DNA from: Opisthorchis felineus
Lineage: Eukaryota; Platyhelminthes; Trematoda; Opisthorchiida; Opisthorchiidae
NCBI GenBank assembly: GCA_004794785.1
Contig: SJOL01007640.1
Span: 741,733-805,732, forward strand
Direction of reading: 5' to 3'
Length of the DNA stretch: 64,000 nt
The notes beneath the pieces were generated by a model that did not search any database, was not told the origin of the DNA, and saw nothing but the letters and a program-made list of their open reading frames with translations. Made by a program: the position numbers and the translations under genes. Position 1 is the first letter of the stretch. Each line of letters starts with the position of its first letter. Positions 51,701 through 62,259 of the stretch are shown one piece after another.

Positions 51701-54670
51701 AGATAACACCCTCAATTAGAGCGCTTCTTGCAAACCCCCGGTTTTACGCACACGGATGCCAACCCGCCGACACTAACTAACAATAATTATTTCCACAGAT
51801 AACTGAAGATGTTTCACTTATTCCTGAGACACAAGTCCTCAAACGTTGAAGGACCAGCGCTGCATATATGTCAGAGCCGTTACCTCAAACATGAAACCTC
51901 GAACACCGTAGCAAATGAAACAACGGGGACTGGGCCTACCTGGTGAGCCCCAAGAAGGGAGAACTGTTCGTGGGCTGTTCGAGAGTTTTCAGCAACCCTA
52001 TGAGTGGTGCTCCATCAAGAAAATAAACCGCACTTCACTCTATTCTGTTGTCAGCAGAGAATACTTAGCGAATGCAGCACTGTTGCAGTCTTCTAATTGT
52101 TGCATTTCTCACAGTGATCGTCTGGACAACGTCGGACTGTACCAGCCTTCGCTGGTCGATGAACATTCATTATTCTGAAGGAATGAACCCTTTCAATGAT
52201 GCCATACTGATACACTCAACGAAGAATCTTCGGCAACCTTATGATGGATATCGCATCAAGAAAAAATGATTCGACGTCTTGAATGCCAACACAGCTGAGA
52301 ACTGAGGCGTGTCTTATATTCTATTGAAAACTATCGTTTGGATTTGTGAATGAGCATTTTACTCCAAAAACTCCTTTGTTTTGGTCACTAAGGTGTCAAC
52401 TGAAACGGAAATTCGTTTTTTAAGACAGTGTTGCCCCGTACAACGAAGAAATCGCAACCAATAGGTCTCGATATAGTGTAGCGGTAATGGACACTGTCTA
52501 AATGACCTTACTATGTCTCGAAGCCACTTCAACTGACCAAACTAAACGTCCCATTGGCTTGTTGCGGAAGTTGGGATTCCTCCAGTAAACCAAAGGTAAT
52601 GCTAGGTAAAGTTGTCAGCACTTCACTTTCAGCCACGATAACAAAATATTTATATCCTATAATACATAAAGGAAAAAAGTCATAGTGCCGAGGGAAAACT
52701 GATACGCGTCAAGGTAAAATAACGCCTGAATAAGCGATAATGACACTCGTCTCTTGACAGCGTTTCGAGTTGATTGGATCAATAGTGTAGCAACTCGCTT
52801 AGAAGTAATTATGGACGACAAAATTCGGAAGACTGATTAACCGTAAGTGCTGAAGTCGTCTACGGCTGGAGGATCTTTTCAAGGCAATAGGATCGATAGA
52901 CCACCCACTGATTCGTCTCATTCCGATGCGCGAACATGCTCCTTTCAATCATTTACAGCTGGATGTGAGATATTCGTTCACCATGTGATATAATAAATAA
53001 TACCTTAACTCCCATAGCATTACTAATGCGAGCAGCGATCGATAGAATGAGTTCTGTTTTCAAGACTTTCGTACATGCCAGAGGATATACAATCAGGTAC
53101 TACGGTGTGTGCGTGCTTCAATTGCGGAGACCTCAATGATTGCATCACTCGAGTGTGGGGTATTCATGTCACAGATGTTGAGGAATAACTGCGACCCTCG
53201 CGTGATGGGCCGTCGTGGATAATGTGTAAATCTCCTAAGAGTAGGAACCATGACAAACTCGTAACCCGTATTAATTCATACATCCAGACTTCTCCACGTC
53301 GTACCATGCTCGGTTTGGTGTGTACGGAAAATCCTATTTTTCCCACCTTACTAGAGCGTTATTTCTATATGGTGTATTTCTGTTCACTATGACAAGGAAT
53401 GAGGGGAAAGATGATGACAACGATGAGGAGAACGTTCCAGGATAACCTAACTTGATTCGAGTTTATCCAGGAGATACCTCTTTTCTTTAAGGCGTAATCA
53501 AAGTTCATAGAGACGCAATAATCGAATTCAACACCAGGTTTACAACCTTTCGTCGACCTTGATGACTGGATTGCATTTTACAACAGCACTCACCTGGCAG
53601 ATGACATTACCAAGACTTGGCTCCAAATCATCTGGAGGTTTATAAACAAGTGCATTCAAGTTACGCCGCATGGTCAAGTGATCATGCACCGGTTGGATTG
53701 GATACTCCCCACAAGAAAGTGCATGGCAAAGGATGCCAAGAGCCCACCAATCTACCAGATACGTGTACCCAGTCCCATTTAACATTTCCGGCGCCGCATA
53801 GGCTAGGGTTCCGCAAATGGTCCAAGTAACCGAAGTAAGCTGTTCCACTTGCTTTGAGGCGCCAAAGTCTATGAGTTTGATGTAACCTGTTTCAGTAAGC
53901 ATCATGTTTTCCATCTTGAAAATGCTCCGTTTATGATGAAACGATATAGAACTACCTTTAGATCGCGGTGTATAACTGACTTCGAATGTAAATAGTCTAG
54001 AGAACAAAAGTGACGCGGGTTGTGAGTGAGAAACTTACCAAGAGCTAGTGCAACCTGAGAAACAAGGAACCGTAGCAACGGATGTGATACGCGTAACACA
54101 AGTTTCCACAAGTCGAATAGTTCACCTCCGGAAAGGTACTCCATTGCTCGACGCTGAGCTAGGAAGCATAAGGGAAAAACCTACCTAAATAAAGTTTGGA
54201 TTTACTCTGCCAGCTACCGACAAAATCAACCACAAAAGGATGATTAAGTCTACGCTGTAGATTAACAGACATGAGATAACCAAACGTACACTTACAATGA
54301 TTCTAGCCTCCTCTATGGTTTGTTTAACACATCGCCGACCCCGCTTGACTAGACTGTGTTTGTGAAACACTTTCACGGCATAGTGTAGATCCAACGTTTT
54401 ATCGAAAACCTTTAGAACTGATCGATCGGCATGCTTGTCTGCATTTCCGATTGTCTAGTGACAAGAAAAGAAGACTAAGATAGTCCACACTTCTTACCTC
54501 GCAATCCTGTACAAATGGGACGGAGCGACTCGGAAACTCTAAAGCAAAAGGATCAACCTTCTCGCTTTTTTCGAAGAATTCACTGCTATCCCTGTAATCC
54601 TATCCACAACAAAAGATTATGGCATTACACAACTGGCAAACCTTACCTGTATTTGCTGCGGTACAGGCAT
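48800..54670 (-). CDS. RSKR: RSKR/SgK494-like AGC-family serine/threonine kinase
   Basis: Nine in-phase coding exons: 54670-54647, 54599-54498, 54454-54296, 54254-54185, 54146-54039, 53996-53956, 53914-53594, 50700-50596 and 49690-48800. They total 1821 bp (606 residues; the human protein is about 410). The kinase domain covers residues about 43-310: YAVKVF with Lys70, alpha-C Glu90/91, LNHPFVVDFVGSWQ, MEYLSGGELFDLW, HRDLK at 164-168, DFG at 184-186, TICGTLAYAAPE ending at 211, VDWWALG, and the lobe end LLEKNQKERMHGCDALQRSE. The RSKR likeness rests on the SWQ motif, the DLW-like hinge helix and TICGTL. The glycine loop is eroded (IGNADKHADRSVLKV). After residue 310 comes a disordered Ser/Arg-rich tail of about 296 residues without a classical AGC hydrophobic motif. 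The first six introns are 38-47 bp; the last two are 2893 and 905 bp. Alternative acceptors are possible at exons 3 and 5. Confidence 0.88.
51094..51276 (+). mobile_element. tRNA-derived SINE, copy 2 (plus orientation)
   Basis: The head has a good A-box (TAGCTCAGTGGTTAAGGCGC, 51101-51120) and B-box (GGTTCGAACCC, 51145-51155). The body has CCTGTCTAGG and GCAGTATCCCAGCCC (51200-51214), then GGTATGGCAGCTAGGCACC and a terminal AGCTGAACGACGATGATT. The body and tail share blocks with the RTE leader and tail, suggesting trans-mobilisation by RTE. A second B-box-like GGGCTCGAAACTCCC just upstream (51064-51078) may be a remnant of another head. Confidence 0.8.
51928..52020 (+). repeat. Hammerhead-like repeat family, second copy
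   Basis: CTGGTGA (51940-51946) is followed by GCCCCAAGAAGGG and AGAAC, then GTGGGCTGTTCGAGAG, CAGCAACC and GGTGC. It lines up with 44374-44444. Relative to a hammerhead core it keeps C3 but has A6 changed to G, a mutated GAAA, and the cleavage-site base C17 changed to G. Confidence 0.4.
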
Positions 54671-54975
54671 AGTTCAACTAGAGGTGAAGCACAGGATCAT
54701 AACTTGCATTGGGTAGGACGACCCACTGACTTGGCTAAGGAACACATAAGCTGCAACGAGGGTAGAGGAACATAAGACCGGCTTAATCTGGAGACAAATA
54801 AGATGGAAGAATGCTGTTTGGTAACGTCACATGAGAGCCATAATTTGAAATTAGAGGCCTAATGACAGGTTTAAGTGGAAGTTGTGTTGTCTGTGTGCTA
54901 GTTGGGTGATTAAGGAGCTTGATGGGATTTAATCTATCACGTTTGATAGTCTAGCACTGGAGTGGACAAACTGAA

Positions 54976-55159
54976 AAAATCGTTCAGCTGTAGCACCCTT
55001 TGGGTGCTTAACTGCCATGTCGCCCGAAGGAAGCACGAGGGCTGGGATAGTGCCAGTTTGCCCAAGTCTAGACAGGGGAAATCGGGATGCGGAGGTCGGG
55101 TTCGAACCACGGCCCTTCCGGTCAGTAAATTCGCGCTATAACCACTGAGCCATCTCGCC
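54976..55159 (-). mobile_element. tRNA-derived SINE, copy 3
   Basis: Minus orientation. The A-box side is at 55159-55139 (TGGCTCAGTGGTTATAGCGC) and the B-box GGTTCGAACCC at 55109-55099. The body ends ACAGCTGAACGATTTTT near 54976. It lies about 300 bp upstream of the kinase start codon and reads in the same direction as the kinase. Confidence 0.8.
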
Positions 55160-55523
55160 TCAAGGAAGAAGACAAAGGATACCGGATGACGATCGGCTAT
55201 ATTGCAGATGAACCAATGGGAGAAAAGAGCGCTGCCGCTAGGTTGTCTACAACAGAGAGGAAATGGAATCTTAGTGAAATATTAAAAAAGGTAGAATTGT
55301 TCATTAGGTTCTGACCGTCCTAACACTACGTACCATAAAAAGCCCCAGGAACATGGTGGAAAACAGAGCAATCACAAACAGAATGAGCTAGAAAACCAGT
55401 GCTGAGTATTGTATCCAAGACCCATATAAGCTCATGCCGCTGTCCATGGTGCCGATTTCGAACGTTAGAAACTTATATCCAAACCCGTGAGTTGCCGATT
55501 TTTGCTTGAACATTATACTATAG

Positions 55524-55563
<40 letters not shown>

Positions 55564-56189
55564 AATTTCGAACATCAGCATCGTGACTTTCATTGTAGTT
55601 TTCGTTCTTACTCTATGCTGAGTACACAAAAAAGGCCTTCTCTTCTTAAGCAAAACACTGTTGTACGCAAAAAATAACATTATCAGAGTGAATGCACCCC
55701 GCGAAAGTGTGGCCACCTGGATTTGCGAACAAAGCGAAGGTTTGAAAGATGACAGTATGAACAAACTCGCTACATTAATGAATTGTTAGAAACCAAAGAA
55801 CCGAGAGTTAAATATCCACCATTGCTGCCCATCGTGTGGGAAGAACTGGGCAAGAACGACAGCACACGAAAACCGTACCGCGGTATCTCTACAGTGAATT
55901 ACCACTTATTTCTGCACCCATCTATCAGCTAAAAACCACAATACATAAGCCCTAGACAGCAATGTCTTCCGGGGTCGGCGTGTATGTTGGACGAATTCGA
56001 GAAGTCATTTTGGCTACCTTCTTCATCATTGTCATTATCACTGACATCAAAACCAGATGAGAACACCAGTGCTTCACTGCAGCACAATAATGTCAGATTA
56101 TTTCAAGTAAAGCCATACAATCGAAGAAGGACAGAAATGAGGGAGGGAGGGGCACCTAGGGCTAGCCTACATCTCCATCAACCAGTCAG
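55160..56189. other. Spacer with (AT)n microsatellite
   Basis: No gene was seen. It contains an uninterrupted (AT)n tract at about 55525-55561. The region separates the kinase gene from the retroelement cluster. Confidence 0.5.
55525..55561. repeat. (AT)n microsatellite
   Basis: About 37 bases of perfect AT alternation. Confidence 0.95.
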
Positions 56190-58260
56190 ACAATCTGGAT
56201 AGAAACCGAGAGCAAGAACGCCACTGCTTGACTGGATACCTGTTGATAGTCGCCAATGCGCGGTTCGTCTGGCAACATCTGTGAAGGAGTCTCACAAGGG
56301 AGAACTTGATCGATGTCTGTTTGTTGTGTCTGCTTACACCCCAACCGACTGTAGCTCCCACACCATCAAAAACAAGTTTTATGACACCCTGAATACCATG
56401 TTGCGGCGAGTTAAAAGCTCATATATCGTTGTAGTTGCCGGAGATCTGAGTGCACAAGTGGGCAGACTTAGCACTTCAGAGGCTCAACTAGGTGGTCGAC
56501 ATGGATTGGACTCGGAACGTACGGACAATGTTGAACGATTGCTTCAGCTGCGTGCTCACCACAGGTTTATTTTACGCAATACTAACTTCCGAAATAGCTG
56601 AAGTCGTCTGGCCACATGGTGTCCCCCCAAGCGTGCCGCCACAAACACTGCCATCATTTACCGATGGCGCGGATCAATAATTGACTGCCGCTCGTTTTAG
56701 AACACATTTGTGAATTCCGACCACGCACTCGTCCGGAGTCGCCTCTCCCTTTGTTTTACAGGGCCGCGTAAGATGCGGAAATATCTCATGACAACGGAAA
56801 CACTGGCAGATCCGGATGTTAGACGAATTTACCGGAATCATCTTCTGTAGTCCCTTCCAAATGCCCCACCATTGGATGTGAATTCATACTGGGACAAGAT
56901 CGCCACCTGTTTGCATAGTGCTGGGAGTTTTGCCTGTGGCACGGCGCTACCAGGCTCACTCAAGCACTGGATATCAGACCAGTGGCAATGCTTAAATCTC
57001 TGAGAAATATCCCAGCCAGTCCCGAACATAACTTGACGCAACGAACTATCAGACATCGAGTGAAAGTGAGCGTGCGCGCCGCCCGTGAAGTCTGGTGGAC
57101 ATGGAAAGCCAAGAAAATGGAACAGGCCAAGAAAGTCGGGAATTCCCAAAGATTATTTCAGTTGATCCGCGCGATTTGTTCTCGGAAACCTCCTGTGAGC
57201 GAAACCATTAAGGATCAGAATGGAGTGACCAATTTGAATAAAGAACGAACCAGACGGGGGGCGTCGAACAACCATCGTGACCACCAGCTACCACTCATCT
57301 GGTGCCCACAGTTGACGTAGAACCCCGGACGGTGGACGTGGAGCCCCCTACAGCCTTGGAGTTCTATGACTGCATATGTTCTCTTAAGAGCCACCGAGTA
57401 TTTGGTTCGGACGACCGCCCACCCGCATTGTTCAAAGATGGGGGTGAAATCCTCAGCTCTCGTCTGATCTGTTTGCCAGTATTTGGGAAAAGGAGACGGT
57501 CCCAGGCTCGGGTCGCGTTTGCTAATTTGAGACACCTATGGCGTCAAAGTGGTATATCCCTGAATCCCAAGGGACGTGTGCATCAGGCCACAGTACGGAC
57601 TGTTTTGCTGTACGGCTAAGAGAGGTGACCTATTCGAGCAGCGGAACTGAGACTCCTTCAGGTATTCGACAACCGTTGTCTCAGGACCATAGCTGTGTGG
57701 ATTGGCGTCCGAGAATCCGTAACGAGGTAATTAGAAAGCGAGTTTTCGGGTGTGCAATGGGAACTTCCACTGAAGAATGTGTCCAGCACCAAAAGCTGCG
57801 TTGGTTAGGCCATGTATTGCGCGTGCCGAACCATCGTTTACAGAAGAGAGTGCTGATATCCGTGCCCAATTCAGAGTGACGGAAGCAGAGGTGGTCAAGC
57901 CTTGAGCTGGCAGAGGGGTGTGAAAGAGATTACGAAACGTTTGGGTGCTGCCGGTGCTATTCGCCTTCCCGGATGAGAACCGCATGATCCAGAGTGCGCC
58001 TGGTTGGAGACGCTGCAAGATACGGTTGCTAATCAATGTCAGTGGCGTTCTTGTTGTCATTTCTATCCAGATTGCCTGAATGAGTGTCTGGAGGTGTAGG
58101 CACCTCGGAATGATTGTAGTGAGCTAGCACTAAGTCCTTTCCCTGTACAGCCTTATTCTTTGCACAATAAGGCTTTCAAGTATATCATGGTTGTACGGCA
58201 GCGAAGCATCAGCGTTGAACACCGATGTCGTGCTGTCTGTGATGATGACGTTGATGATAA
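56190..58260 (+). mobile_element. RTE-like non-LTR retrotransposon, 5'-truncated, RT core deleted
   Basis: The endonuclease domain (56281-56690) reads RCLFVVSAYTPTDCSSHTIK, VVVAGDLSAQVGRLSTSEAQ, LGGRHGLDSERTDN, followed by a frameshift. The linker (56980-57240) has RAAREVWWTWKAKKMEQAKK and LFQLIRAICSRKPPVSETIK. The RT beginning (57350-57490) has GSDDRPPALFKDGGEILSSR. The next residues jump to the C-terminal region FANLRHLWRQSG at 57518-57540, skipping the palm and its YADD box. The C-terminus (57600-58080) has RWLGHVLRVPNHRLQKRVL and ends near CLEV. The 3' UTR finishes in GCGTTGAACACCGATGTCGT plus GATGAT repeats at 58235-58265. Stops and frameshifts show it is dead. Confidence 0.85.
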
Positions 58261-58261
58261 T

Positions 58262-60480
58262 GATGACACCCGTTAGCCACCATATCGCTCAGTGTCTCAA
58301 CCAAAGCAAAGGGAGGGTCAAGCGGGCATTATCCTAGAAGGCGAATAGCACCAAAAGCGCCTAAACTTTTCATAATATCCTCTTTTCCCTTTTGTCATGT
58401 CAAATTCTGTCCACCTCTAGGTCTATGTCACTACGAATTAGGCACGGGAAACAGCGCTCGTCTCAGCAGGCGGTAACTCGGCATGCATAACACATGGCCC
58501 AGCCAACTTAGCTTGCAGTGTTGGATGCATTCTTTGAGGATAGTACCGTGCGCCTCACCAGAAACCCGTCCCCTGGTCACCCCATTGAGAATTCGCCGGT
58601 TCCAGCCGATTCCAGGTATACTTCTAAGACATCTGCGATTAAAGCGTCGATATCTGAGGTCCTCCGACCGAATTGGTCAAGTCTCACAGCCGTGCAACGA
58701 TACAGCTCGCATTGCAGTCTGACAAAAGCGTCCTTCGAGACCCAATAAGATGCCCTTTTGAAGCCACAGGTTGCACAGATCGGCAAACGAAATTCAGGCC
58801 TTCAGGATTCGCGCGTTCACTTTGTCTGTTACACTACCGTCAGAGCTAATCGTTCAGCTGTAGCACCCTTTCGGTGCCTAACTGCCAAGCCACCCGAAGG
58901 AAGCACGAGGGCTGGGATAGTGCCAGGTTGCCCAAGTCTAGACAGGGGAAATCGAGATGCAGAGGTCGGGTTCGAACCACGGACCTTCCGGTCAGTAAAT
59001 TCGCGCTCTAACTACTGGGCCATCTCGTCAGAGCTAATGCAAATTCCAAGATACATATAGTGTTCCACGACCTCCAGTGACTTCTTAAATTCTTAAAGGC
59101 AGGTTCAAAGACCGTCCTGTAGCATGATTGTGTACTTTGAGGGTGTGAAGCACATGCCGATGGACTGGATGGCCTTGGTCAACTTTCCAAGTATTGCTTG
59201 CGCTTTCAGCTCCTTTCGACAAATGTCTGCATATTCCAGCTTGACAAGGTATGCGCTCGGATAGATCTGAACACCGGGGTTTGGGAGGCTTACCATTGCT
59301 CGTCTCAGCATCTCATCACTAACGAAATTAAACAAAAATGTTGAGAGTGAACATCCTTGTCCGATACCACTGCTAGTAGGAAAGCTTTTGGAGAGCTCCC
59401 CATACACTCTCACATGCCCACAAGTAGGTGAATACAAACAGTGCATGATATTCATGGACTTCCAGGAAATTGCGCAAGCGTGTTGAAAGGAACTAATAGG
59501 TTGACAGAATCGAAGTCCAGGAGGACCAAGATTATAGGGCGCCTACACGCGTGCCGTGTGAAGAAGTGATTCACACAGCTCCATCCCGGCCGGAATGCTG
59601 CTTGTTGTTCTCCGATCCCCTCTTCACGCGGCTTCGTAAGACGTCCTAAAATAAGCGACGGAAAGTGCCCGGTTACAACGGTAGTCAAGCTAATTCCCCA
59701 AGGATTGTCACCCTCACCAAGAGCACCATTTTTGAAAATGGCCACTACTATCGATTCACATCAGTTAGTTAGGATGGTCTCTTCCTCCCAGATAGAGGCA
59801 AATAAGCTAGACAAGCACCGACTGAGGATTTCACCTCCATCTTTGAACAGAGAGAGTGGGAGTTTGTCAAGACCGGTGACGCTTGGGGGACAAAAGGCAT
59901 TCGCTTATTTCCGAAGCCGTCGGGGTTTCAAGTTCACTGTCCAGGGCTGCGCTGTCTATTGTGAATTTGCCTGAGCAACTGCAGGTGGCCAGTTGAATTG
60001 GCCTCGGAAGTGTTCAGCCCAAAGATCAAGCTACTCCTCTTCAAAGATAAGAGTGCCATTTTTATACGTGATTGTTTCGCTCACTGGAGACTTCTTCAGG
60101 CACATTGCACGTAGCAGATGGAATAGTTTACGCGCATTCCCAGAGATTCTTGCCACCAACTCTTCAGCTTTCTGGATCCATCAAGCTTCTCGATCCACGC
60201 AGATGCTCCTTTCACATGAAATGACGGTTCGTCGGGTAGTATTGTACTCTCGACCAGGAGGAACACGAGTCTGAAGTTCAAGCAATTTTAGTGTTGCTTC
60301 AGATCCAGTGCCTAGGTCTGGCTGCTTGAACCATTCCGCAAGCGGAGCCCAGCATCTTATAGGGTTGCGGACGGTACCTTCCAGTAAGAGTCAATATATG
60401 AGTCAATATATGTCTAATTACAGTAATTGCGTCCTGGATCGTTGCTTCTGACAGAGGGCAAATATCAGTGCAAAGGAAAA
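58262..60480 (-). mobile_element. RTE-like non-LTR retrotransposon, inverted copy, interrupted by a SINE
   Basis: On the minus strand: a linker (60281-60050, with FRLVFLLVESTILPDEPSFH and WIEKLDGSRKLKSWWQE, then DLWAEHFRGQFNWPPA). Next come the RT start (59880-59750, LFKDGGEILSRCL), RT fingers (59745-59452, AAFRPGWSCVNHFF) and palm (59455-59105, SGIGQGCSLSTFLFNF, LEYADI). The C-terminus (58790-58300) has SWLGHVLCMPSYRLLRRALF. The usual YADD box reads YADI, so the second catalytic Asp is lost to a small deletion. A SINE at 58847-59028 splits the element. Its 3' end abuts the 3' end of the plus-strand RTE copy. This copy retains RT palm sequence that the two plus-strand copies lack. Confidence 0.82.
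58838..59038 (-). mobile_element. tRNA-derived SINE, copy 4, with 13 bp target-site duplication
   Basis: The SINE (58847-59028, minus orientation) has its tail at the low-coordinate side and a head with the B-box GGTTCGAACCC (58979-58969). It is bordered by the direct repeat CGTCAGAGCTAAT at 58838-58850 and 59026-59038, a perfect 13 bp target-site duplication. The interrupted sequence is RTE ORF sequence, so the SINE inserted after that RTE copy. Confidence 0.85.
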
Positions 60481-60839
60481 CCGCTTGTTGTCACACTTGC
60501 TTCAGTGTGCGAAAATTAAAGGCAACTAAGTAGACCGGCTTTGGGGGTTTGGAAACTATCACACAGTGATAAGGTCGTCTCGTTGCGGCGGTTTCTGACC
60601 TGACCCAGCTTTCGCGCCGCCATGATTATTGTCCGCTTATTATTATAATCATCCTAAATACTCATACTGAATCTTTTTATATACATTTCATCTCATCCAT
60701 GCTAGTTCTTAGACAAGTGAAACATTGTTTATCTTCGATAACTCGGACTCTCTTCTAACTCACTCTCAGACGCATTCCAAACGTCTCACGCGCGCCAGCA
60801 GCAACAAGTTAGAAACTCAGGATCTGTTGGGCATGAATC

Positions 60840-61900
60840 CATGCTGCTTTAAGGGCATATCCCAATATGCTGATGAAGTAAGCCATTCACCCATTGCTCA
60901 AAGACCTTCGCGGCGACCGAAGTCAGGCCGACTAGTCGATAACCGGTTGGGTCATGTTTGTCACTATACCTGTAGAGCGATTTAATGGTAGCGTCCCTCC
61001 ATGTTGAAGGGACAATATCTGGTCTCGATGGCCAGTTAAAGATACCAACAAGGACAGGCCAAGTGGTATAGTATCCATGGATGAATCGCGCCAGGTTGGC
61101 GGGCTTTCCATTTGTGCAGGTGTTGAGGGATTTGAGTAACTCAAGACTCTGCGCAGTTGCACGCATCGTCACTAGCTGTTTTCACGCGCTTCGGCACCAG
61201 ATATACGGAGCGTTGGAGCAAGGAGCGCTGCCAGCTTAATGATGTACTAAAGAGGTGATCTCGTTCGTACTTCGGCTGAGGCGATTCATCAGATTTCTAC
61301 AGTCTGTGATTGACTTAGAGGCGGATCCAGTTATATTGGTGTTTTCGATAAACCGAAATTTGTAGGCTCTTCACATAGCTTTCTTCAGCTGATTGCACTG
61401 GTCTTGAATTTTTTGTGCCTGTTATAGTCTCCTGGTGAAGCGTCCTCCAGGTAAACACCATCCACTTTGTCTCGCTCGTAGCCCTGTTATGTCCTCACTC
61501 AGCCAAAGCGCGCCTCTAGTCGCTGTTGCTGATCCCTCATATGGGAAAAATCTGTGAGACAGTTTGAAGATGATCCCGCACCGCATCAATATCCTCTACC
61601 TCCAGTAGATCCCACGATATCTGTTCGACAGTGCTGATCACCTCCGGAGATTCGTTACGCCAAACGCTGAGCATCAAGATTTGAACTTTCCTGAGGCTTC
61701 CAGCTGGCCGCATATGTGCTACCGGTTTCGGGTGGCCAATGGATGCCAACAGTTTCTGATGGCGCATTTAATACGGATTGCCGTCAGCCTCAGTGAACAG
61801 CAGGTTGAGATATAGCTTGAGATGCCCAGGAAGGCAGCGAGTCAGTTAACGAATGTGTTGAAGAACCTGACAACCCTCCGCCATAAAGAAGAACACAGCC
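60840..61900 (-). mobile_element. CR1/jockey-like non-LTR retrotransposon fragment
   Basis: On the minus strand 61172-60849 reads the pre-RT and RT motif 0-1 region (STWRDATIKSLYRYSDKHDP, TGYRLVGLTSVAAKVFEQWV). Upstream frames (61767-61537 and neighbours) are the degenerate linker. It differs from the CR1-like copy at 38.4-40.4 kb, so it is a second lineage. The RT core is absent or lost at the low-coordinate end. Confidence 0.65.
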
Positions 61901-62091
61901 TCCAAGATGATGAAGCTCTGGTCATCCAGCGGCTTATTCCTCCGTGATGATGTTTCTTGGGTTGTGAGGTGTTTCCTGGTTATACAGTTTTTCGGAATCC
62001 GATAGAAAACGCTCACAAAAATATTCCTGCTCCTGATGTAGTTATTCGACCAGTGACCATCTCTAATGAATCGTTAACAAAAATCGTTCAG

Positions 62092-62246
62092 CTGTAACAC
62101 CCTTTCGGTGCCTAGCTGCCAGGTTGCCAAAGCCTAGACAGGAGAAGTCGAAATGCAGAGGTCAGGTTCGAACCGGTCAGTAAATCCGTACTCTAACCAC
62201 TGAGCCATCTCGCCCGGAAAGGATGTTACAGCTGAACGATTATTTT
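62092..62246. mobile_element. SINE copy 5 with inverted (snap-back) end
   Basis: A minus-orientation SINE (62215-62092) with an internal deletion around the B-box flank is followed by 62216-62246. That segment, GGAAAGGATGTTACAGCTG then AACGATTATT, is the family tail in the opposite orientation. The ends therefore form an inverted repeat of about 29 bases (AATCGTTCAGCTGTAACAC at left, its complement at right, with mismatches). Confidence 0.7.
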
Positions 62247-62259
62247 GTTATTTCTCTTC

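Larger units (their letters stand above)
50701..53593 (-). other. Large kinase intron, contains SINE and hammerhead-family copy
   Basis: This 2.9 kb intron has GT at 53593-53592 and AG at 50702-50701. It carries the SINE at 51094-51276 and the hammerhead-related block at 51928-52020, both antisense to the kinase. No extra exon was found in it. A minus-strand frame at 51656-51318 has no recognisable family. Confidence 0.6.

Noticed and set aside
54438..54454. Alternative kinase exon 3 start at 54438 (after GGAAATGCAG)
   Set aside because: It would enter in the wrong phase for the upstream exon ending at 54498; the acceptor TTGTCACTAG with start 54454 keeps phase.
55525..55561. AT repeat as a regulatory or origin element
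   Set aside because: It is a plain dinucleotide microsatellite with no supporting context.
57731..58060. Minus-strand frame of about 109 codons
   Set aside because: It is the antisense shadow of the plus-strand RTE C-terminal region.
58483..58748. Two overlapping plus-strand frames
   Set aside because: They are antisense shadows of the minus-strand RTE C-terminus.
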